This document shows positions 41,975 to 45,515 of a DNA stretch of 45,515 bases, in pieces. The stretch is from positions 1 to 45,515 of the IMG/VR virus record IMGVR_UViG_3300047552_000557; one strand, 5' to 3'. Made by a program: the position numbers and the translations under genes. Every line of letters starts with the position of its first letter. Within the stretch, counting starts at the first letter, position 1. The stretch is from a virus. The notes beneath the pieces are model-generated. The model saw only the letters and a list, made by a program, of their open reading frames with translations. It searched no databases and was not told the origin of the DNA.

Positions 41975-42311
41975 TTTGCAACCTCCTCAAAAACTCGTCT
42001 ACCTCTTCCCGACCATACAAAACCCAAACTCCAACTCCCAATTTCTCCATATATGCGATTTTCTTTTTTTGTGTCTTAGATAACTCTCCTTCGTCAGCCT
42101 TAAGCTCCACAAAGTACACCTCGCCACGAATTATAACTATCCTGTCCGGCACCCCCGGATTACCCGGACTCACCCACTTAAAAGCCTTGCCTCCTAACTT
42201 CTTAACCCCGTCACGAAATCTAGCTTCAACTTCTGATTCTTCAGCGCTCAAATGCCATATCTCGGTTTCTTTCGTGGCCCTAACTATCTTGCTCGGTACT
42301 GTTCTCCACAT
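41955..42311 (-). CDS. VRR-NUC nuclease
   Basis: The 118-residue protein carries the complete VRR-NUC core of the PD-(D/E)XK superfamily: Glu in EVEARFRDG, then KWVSPGNPGVPDRIVI (catalytic Asp) and VYFVELKADEGELSKTQKK (Glu and Lys). Such stand-alone domains cut branched DNA, as in FAN1-like nucleases, and commonly lie next to SNF2-type helicases in Firmicutes phages. The ATG at 42311 has a strong GGAGGGAG site. The first 25 residues (MWRTVPSKIVRATK) are an unusual extension that resembles the start of the neighbouring 42280-42531 protein. Confidence 0.88.
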   Translation of the reverse strand: MWRTVPSKIVRATKETEIWHLSAEESEVEARFRDGVKKLGGKAFKWVSPGNPGVPDRIVIIRGEVYFVELKADEGELSKTQKKKIAYMEKLGVGVWVLYGREEVDEFLRRLQSDKGVE

Positions 42312-42531
42312 ATTCTCCCTCCTCGAGCGCTTTCACTAGATTGCAAGCCTCATCACCTACTACTAGCCCCTGCACAATACGTTCTTCGCAAAATACTTTT
42401 AAATCCTCGGGCAACCCAACCAACTCGGTCTTAGCGTCTATGGTCAAGTCCCACTTTGCGCCCTCCGGGTCTTCATCCCAATGCAACTCTTTTTCAATCT
42501 TGACTATTCTATTCGGTAATATTATCCACAT
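42280..42531 (-). CDS. Hypothetical protein with MW..P.(R/K)IV N-terminus
   Basis: The 83-residue product is acidic (EDPEGAKWDLTIDAKTELVG; LVKALEEGEYVEN). Its first residues MWIILPNRIVKIEKE align with the N-terminus of VRR-NUC (MWRTVPSKIVRATKE). AGGAGG is 10 nt upstream and the end overlaps the nuclease start by 32 nt. It may be a partner of the nuclease; this is only inference from the shared tag. Confidence 0.55.
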   Translation of the reverse strand: MWIILPNRIVKIEKELHWDEDPEGAKWDLTIDAKTELVGLPEDLKVFCEERIVQGLVVGDEACNLVKALEEGEYVENSTEQDS

Positions 42532-42536
42532 AATGT

Positions 42537-42821
42537 TTACGCCTCCTTCTCTAATTTTTCTAATCGCTCAAACACCCGTATCAACCCTAGTAGTGTGCTA
42601 GACGTTACTCTGCGAACGTGGGTGTCTATCATCTCACTATTCGGGTAGTCACACACACCGCCCTCGCCGACTTCCACGCCTAATAAATCTCTCACAAACA
42701 ACCCGAACTTAAACTTCCCTACTTGAAGGGTCATAAATTTTGTAGTCTTTCCGTCAGAGTGTAATTGCTCTATGCAGTCCCACTCTCTCCCCAAATACTC
42801 TACTTTACTTTTTATTTCCAT
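42537..42821 (-). CDS. Hypothetical protein
   Basis: The 94-residue product starts MEIKSKVEYLGREWDCIEQ, with a beta-rich middle (FMTLQVGKFKFGLFVRDLLG) and an Arg-rich helical end (THVRRVTSSTLLGLIRVFER). The start lies within the end of the RHH gene (17-nt overlap). No family recognised. It is the second gene of the helicase block. Confidence 0.55.
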   Translation of the reverse strand: MEIKSKVEYLGREWDCIEQLHSDGKTTKFMTLQVGKFKFGLFVRDLLGVEVGEGGVCDYPNSEMIDTHVRRVTSSTLLGLIRVFERLEKLEKEA

Positions 42822-42951
42822 TCTCCAACTCCCCCAATTCTTTTAGTACCAATAGTCTTATCCACTGAGAAACATTGCCTTCGACCGCAACCCTCTCAAT
42901 AAACTCGACATCACCCTCTTCTAGTCTAACTGTTATAGGTATTTTTGCCAT
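42805..42951 (-). CDS. Ribbon-helix-helix DNA-binding protein
   Basis: The 48-residue product begins MAKIPITVRLEEGDVEFIER. The RHH pattern is complete: a strand (IPITVRL), helix 1 (EEGDVEFIERVAVEG), then N-V-S-Q-W-I-R-L-L helix 2 with the N-cap typical of CopG/Arc folds. GGAGG is 7 nt upstream of the ATG. It is the first gene behind its own promoter (42972-43000), next to the repeat-rich non-coding region. It may autorepress or bind the repeats (inference). Confidence 0.75.
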   Translation of the reverse strand: MAKIPITVRLEEGDVEFIERVAVEGNVSQWIRLLVLKELGELENGNKK

Positions 42952-42971
42952 TCAATCACCTCCCACAACAT

Positions 42972-43000
42972 ACAATAACACACTAAATATCTCGGGTCAA
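42972..43000 (-). promoter_or_regulatory. Promoter of the RHH/VRR-NUC/helicase block
   Basis: On the minus strand, TTGACC (43000-42995) and TATTGT (42977-42972) have a 17-bp spacer. The start is near 42965, about 14 nt before the RHH start codon, so the leader is very short but keeps the ribosome binding site. Confidence 0.65.
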
Positions 43001-43043
43001 CCCTTCAAAAATGGAAAAAGAAACATAATATTTCCGTAACTGT

Positions 43044-43062
43044 AACGGGGGTAACACCCGTT
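43044..43062. repeat. Small inverted repeat around a GTAAC word
   Basis: AACGGG-ggtaaca-CCCGTT has 6-bp arms and a seven-base centre containing GTAAC. It lies at the left end of the candidate origin. Confidence 0.5.
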
Positions 43063-43086
43063 TTCAAACTTTTAAAAAACAGGCGA

Positions 43087-43140
43087 ATTAGGTGAATTAG
43101 GCTGCGTGACAAATATTGGAATTTGCCTAATTTGCCTAAT
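43087..43140. repeat. Long inverted repeat of paired GAATTAGG/GCCTAAT units
   Basis: Left arm 43087-43102 holds ATTAGGTGAATTAGGC and right arm 43125-43140 holds GCCTAATTTGCCTAAT. They pair at 14 of 16 positions around 22 bases. Each arm is itself a direct repeat at 9 bp. A cruciform or paired protein sites are possible. Confidence 0.65.
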
Positions 43141-43274
43141 ATCATTATTATTAAAATATACACGTTTATATGGTTACATTAGTTACTATATATATATAAT
43201 ATAATATAGGTAAGGATTATAGGGGTAACCGTAGTAGTAACTTTGCGGTAACCGAACATATGTTTGGGGTTACT

Positions 43275-43309
43275 GAAAAAAGAGGCGCGTAACCAAAAGT
43301 TACGCGCCT
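43275..43309 (-). terminator. Strong intrinsic terminator after the primase-helicase
   Basis: A perfect 11-bp stem AGGCGCGTAAC/GTTACGCGCCT with a five-base loop is followed on the minus strand by CTTTTTT. It lies 13 bp past the stop codon. Confidence 0.85.
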
Positions 43310-43321
43310 TAACTGGAAATT

Positions 43322-45495
43322 CTATGTTTTGACGTAGCCTTTAATAATTCCTAAATATTTAACTCTTATCGCTTGTTTTTTCCAACCCTTCAAGCTCCCT
43401 ATAATGTTGTTTATTTCCCTGATAGTTCTTTGGTCTAACCTATTAACTTCGCCACCCATAGCCTCTAGCCAAATCTCAAGCGCACATATGCGGTCTCGCT
43501 CCACTAGGTCGCTTTCAGGTAGAGGGTTGCCCCCCATCCAAAAATTACGTCTGTCGTGCAACTCCTTAGTATTCCAATCACGTGGCACTTTACGGCTTAT
43601 GAACTCTTTTACTATCGGCTCATACACACTCTCTTCTCTGTGTTCTTCTTGCATATCTGTTATGATTTGAAAGTCTGGATCGTTTTTATCGTAGTAAGCC
43701 TTCTCGCCTGCTCGGTACCAACAGACTACCTCCGCCCATATCTGGTCTATTTCTTCTTTTACCTTTGTAAAATCTTTAGTGGTGGGTTGCTCCTCGGTTT
43801 GAATCGGAAGATACCTACGATTCCCCGTTATATCTCTTAGAATCATAGGTAGGTTTGAAGTGCCTATAAAGGCACACATGCGAGGTTTAGTTCCTGACCT
43901 TCTAGCATAAGGGAATCTTATAGTGTCCCCTCTGATTGAGATAAAGTTTTTAGCTTCTTCGACCGTAGCCTCTCGCATAGCACTCATTTCGCTGACTTCG
44001 ATAAGCCAACTGCCTTGTATGTTTTCGACAGGCTTCGTACCCTTAAAACTTTTCATGTCCTCGACACACCATCCATTACTTAAATCATATATAAAATTTG
44101 ATTTTCCTGCCCCCTGTGAGCCTATTAATATGACCATTAAGTCAAATTTACACCCGGGAGAAAAAGCTCTTGCTACGCACCCAATAAGCCACATTCTCGT
44201 CGCTTTGCGAACATACCTATTGTCTAAAGCGCCAAAATAATCTATGAACAGACTTTCCGCTCGGCTCCCCCCGTCCCACACAACCCTGTCTAAATAATCT
44301 TGGAGAGGGTTGTGTTTGCTATTTAACCAGTATAGCGACAGTGCTTCTTTTACCGATTGGCGGTCTTTGAATTTGTGGCCAAGTAGATAAACGTTGAGTC
44401 CCGCTTCATCAGAGTCGTCGAACTCACGTTCGATGAATTTTGCAGTTTGCCACGGCGGGCATCTTAACACCACACATTTGTTGGCGAACTCGTCATAGGC
44501 TATTACACCTTTAAGCCTCGGGTCGTTATCTAAAAAATAAAGCACCGTCCTAGAATCCTTTAATATTTTACCCTCTGAATTTCGGGGTATACCCTCCAAG
44601 AACGGAGCCATATCCTCTTCGCTAAATTCCTCCCCGAAATCTGCCAAAAGCTCTTCGTTTCTTATGGCTCTTAGCTCTTCCATTACTGCCGAGTCCCCTT
44701 CTGCAAAAGCCTTCATGGCCAAATATGAAGGCAGTCTATTGTTAGGGGTGTCTTTTTTTGCGGTCGCATCCAAATGGCCAAACAAGTGTATCCTCGCCAA
44801 ATCAAAAGAATTTCGTATAGTGCCGCTAGCTGGGTCGGTTGAATGGTGGGAATTGATGAATACGTAATCATCCAAAAATTGTACCCCGTTTTGGGTCGAA
44901 CCACTTATGAATGTATATCTTCCGTTATCACTAGACACATATACCTCAGCTAACAGACTGTCCATAACGTCACGTGTGTCATATACCCTGGTCCAAGCCC
45001 CTATTATGTTTTTCTTCTCCCTCGGGTCGGCTTGTCGGTTGTCCACAGACCTTACGACAACCGCAGGACTTCCCATAGGCACAGCCCACTCTGACACATC
45101 GTTCCAGTCGTTATACATTGCTAACACTTTATCCACAGGCAACCAACCGTCAAGTTCTCCCGAACCAAAAAAGTATTGCCCATCCGAACATACGGACGGC
45201 ATGTACATGAGCCTTGCGGCTTGGAAGGTTGTAGGGTCGCAGTAATTAATACCTATAAACTCCCCTATCTTTCGGGCCAACGGCTCGTACTCAACCGCTG
45301 TACATTCTCTGTCCAAAGGAAATATAACTCTTAGTCTAGGACGCTCTTCGCAATGCTTACGGGTTGAGTACATGCAGTACACATACCCAAGCCCCCGCAC
45401 TCCCGCCACCACATCCATAAGCTCGCCAGCAGGAATATTGTCCAAATCCAAAGTCACCAAAGACCTAAAAAGCAAATTTTTGGTCTTCCTTATTC
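43322..45495 (-). CDS. Primase-polymerase fused to VapE-type helicase, main part
   Basis: This region completes the 795-residue protein begun at 340. The N-terminal primase-polymerase continues with motifs STRKHCEERPRLRVIFPL and DPTTFQAARLMYMPS, as in phage Prim-Pol domains that make RNA or DNA primers. The C-terminal VapE/SF3-like helicase has Walker A GSQGAGKSNF (about residue 527 of the full protein), Walker B SWLIEVSEM, and a sensor stretch (CAFIGTSNLPMILRDITGNR, then RYLPI). It probably unwinds the origin and primes replication. The in-window frame is open to the repeat end at 45495; the first 78 residues come from bases 1-340. The terminator at 43275-43309 follows. Confidence 0.93.
45370..45495. 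repeat. 126-bp copy of the window start (circular assembly overlap)
   Basis: 45370-45495 is identical to 1-126. Because an intact gene reads through the join, it is most simply the overlap left by assembling a circular or permuted genome, not a physical end. True terminal repeats or cos sites cannot be judged from it. Confidence 0.9.
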
Positions 45496-45515
45496 GGCGG
45501 GCTCGGCGGGCCGCG
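45496..45515. other. Foreign 20-base G+C tail
   Basis: The last 20 bases are G and C except one T, and diverge abruptly from the sequence expected at 127-146. A library or assembly artefact is the simplest reading. Confidence 0.75.

Larger units (their letters stand above)
43001..43274. other. Repeat-rich non-coding region, candidate replication origin
   Basis: There is no gene between the RHH promoter and the primase terminator. The stretch holds three kinds of repeat: nine GTAAC/GTTAC words (two more lie in the terminator), with GTAAC at 43225, 43237 and 43248 about one helical turn apart; an A+T-rich segment at 43141-43215; and the inverted repeat at 43087-43140. Iteron-like words next to a low-melting segment, beside the primase-helicase gene, is the layout of phage origins. 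No DnaA box was checked systematically. A regulatory array is the main alternative. Confidence 0.5.

Noticed and set aside
45370-45495. 126-bp end repeats as physical direct terminal repeats
   Set aside because: They fall within a continuous coding gene, and their length is of the kind left by circular assembly; nothing else marks a packaging end.

Overview
The window is one complete tailed-phage genome assembled as a circle. Bases 1-126 recur exactly at 45370-45495, and a primase-helicase gene reads in frame across that join, so the unit genome is about 45,369 bp. The last 20 bases (45496-45515) are almost pure G+C and match neither side; they look like an assembly or library artefact. The host is inferred to be an anaerobic Firmicute. 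Strong AGGAGG-type ribosome binding sites precede nearly all genes. The replication set (family A DNA polymerase, DUF2815 SSB-like protein, DUF2800 nuclease, VapE-type primase-helicase, VRR-NUC, SNF2 helicase) and a small AbrB regulator are typical of Clostridia phages. Tail proteins carry BspA-like leucine-rich repeats and an InlB B-type repeat.

Nearly every gene is on the minus strand. In transcription order, the replication block starts at a promoter/operator near 7150-7180 and runs left: an unknown gene, AbrB, DUF2800, DUF2815, DNA polymerase, small genes and the primase-helicase, which wraps from 340 through position 1 to 43322. After a strong terminator and a 370-bp repeat-rich non-coding region (candidate origin), a short ribbon-helix-helix (RHH) gene opens a second block with the VRR-NUC and SNF2 helicase. 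That block ends at two tandem terminators near 39400-39315. The late operon (39037 to 7418) encodes terS, terL, portal, scaffold, coat protein, a long run of fibre/surface proteins, a P22 gp4-like adaptor, a gp10-like propeller, an internal protein, a 4000-residue polyvalent protein, an XhlA-like protein, an amidase and a holin. There is no tape measure or tail-sheath gene and the neck genes resemble those of P22, so a short-tailed (podovirus) particle is inferred.

The control regions hold the least expected content. At 39104-39400 a 53-codon plus-strand RHH gene appears to be the only gene on that strand. Its promoter shares its -35 region with the oppositely directed terS promoter, which gives the layout of a regulatory switch. 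At 7192-7361 a promoter, three good hairpins (one with a cUUCGg loop) and an intrinsic terminator enclose no reading frame, which suggests a small RNA. No integrase, CI/Cro pair or partition gene was recognised, so the phage is probably virulent, or it persists without integrating. No tRNA genes were seen.
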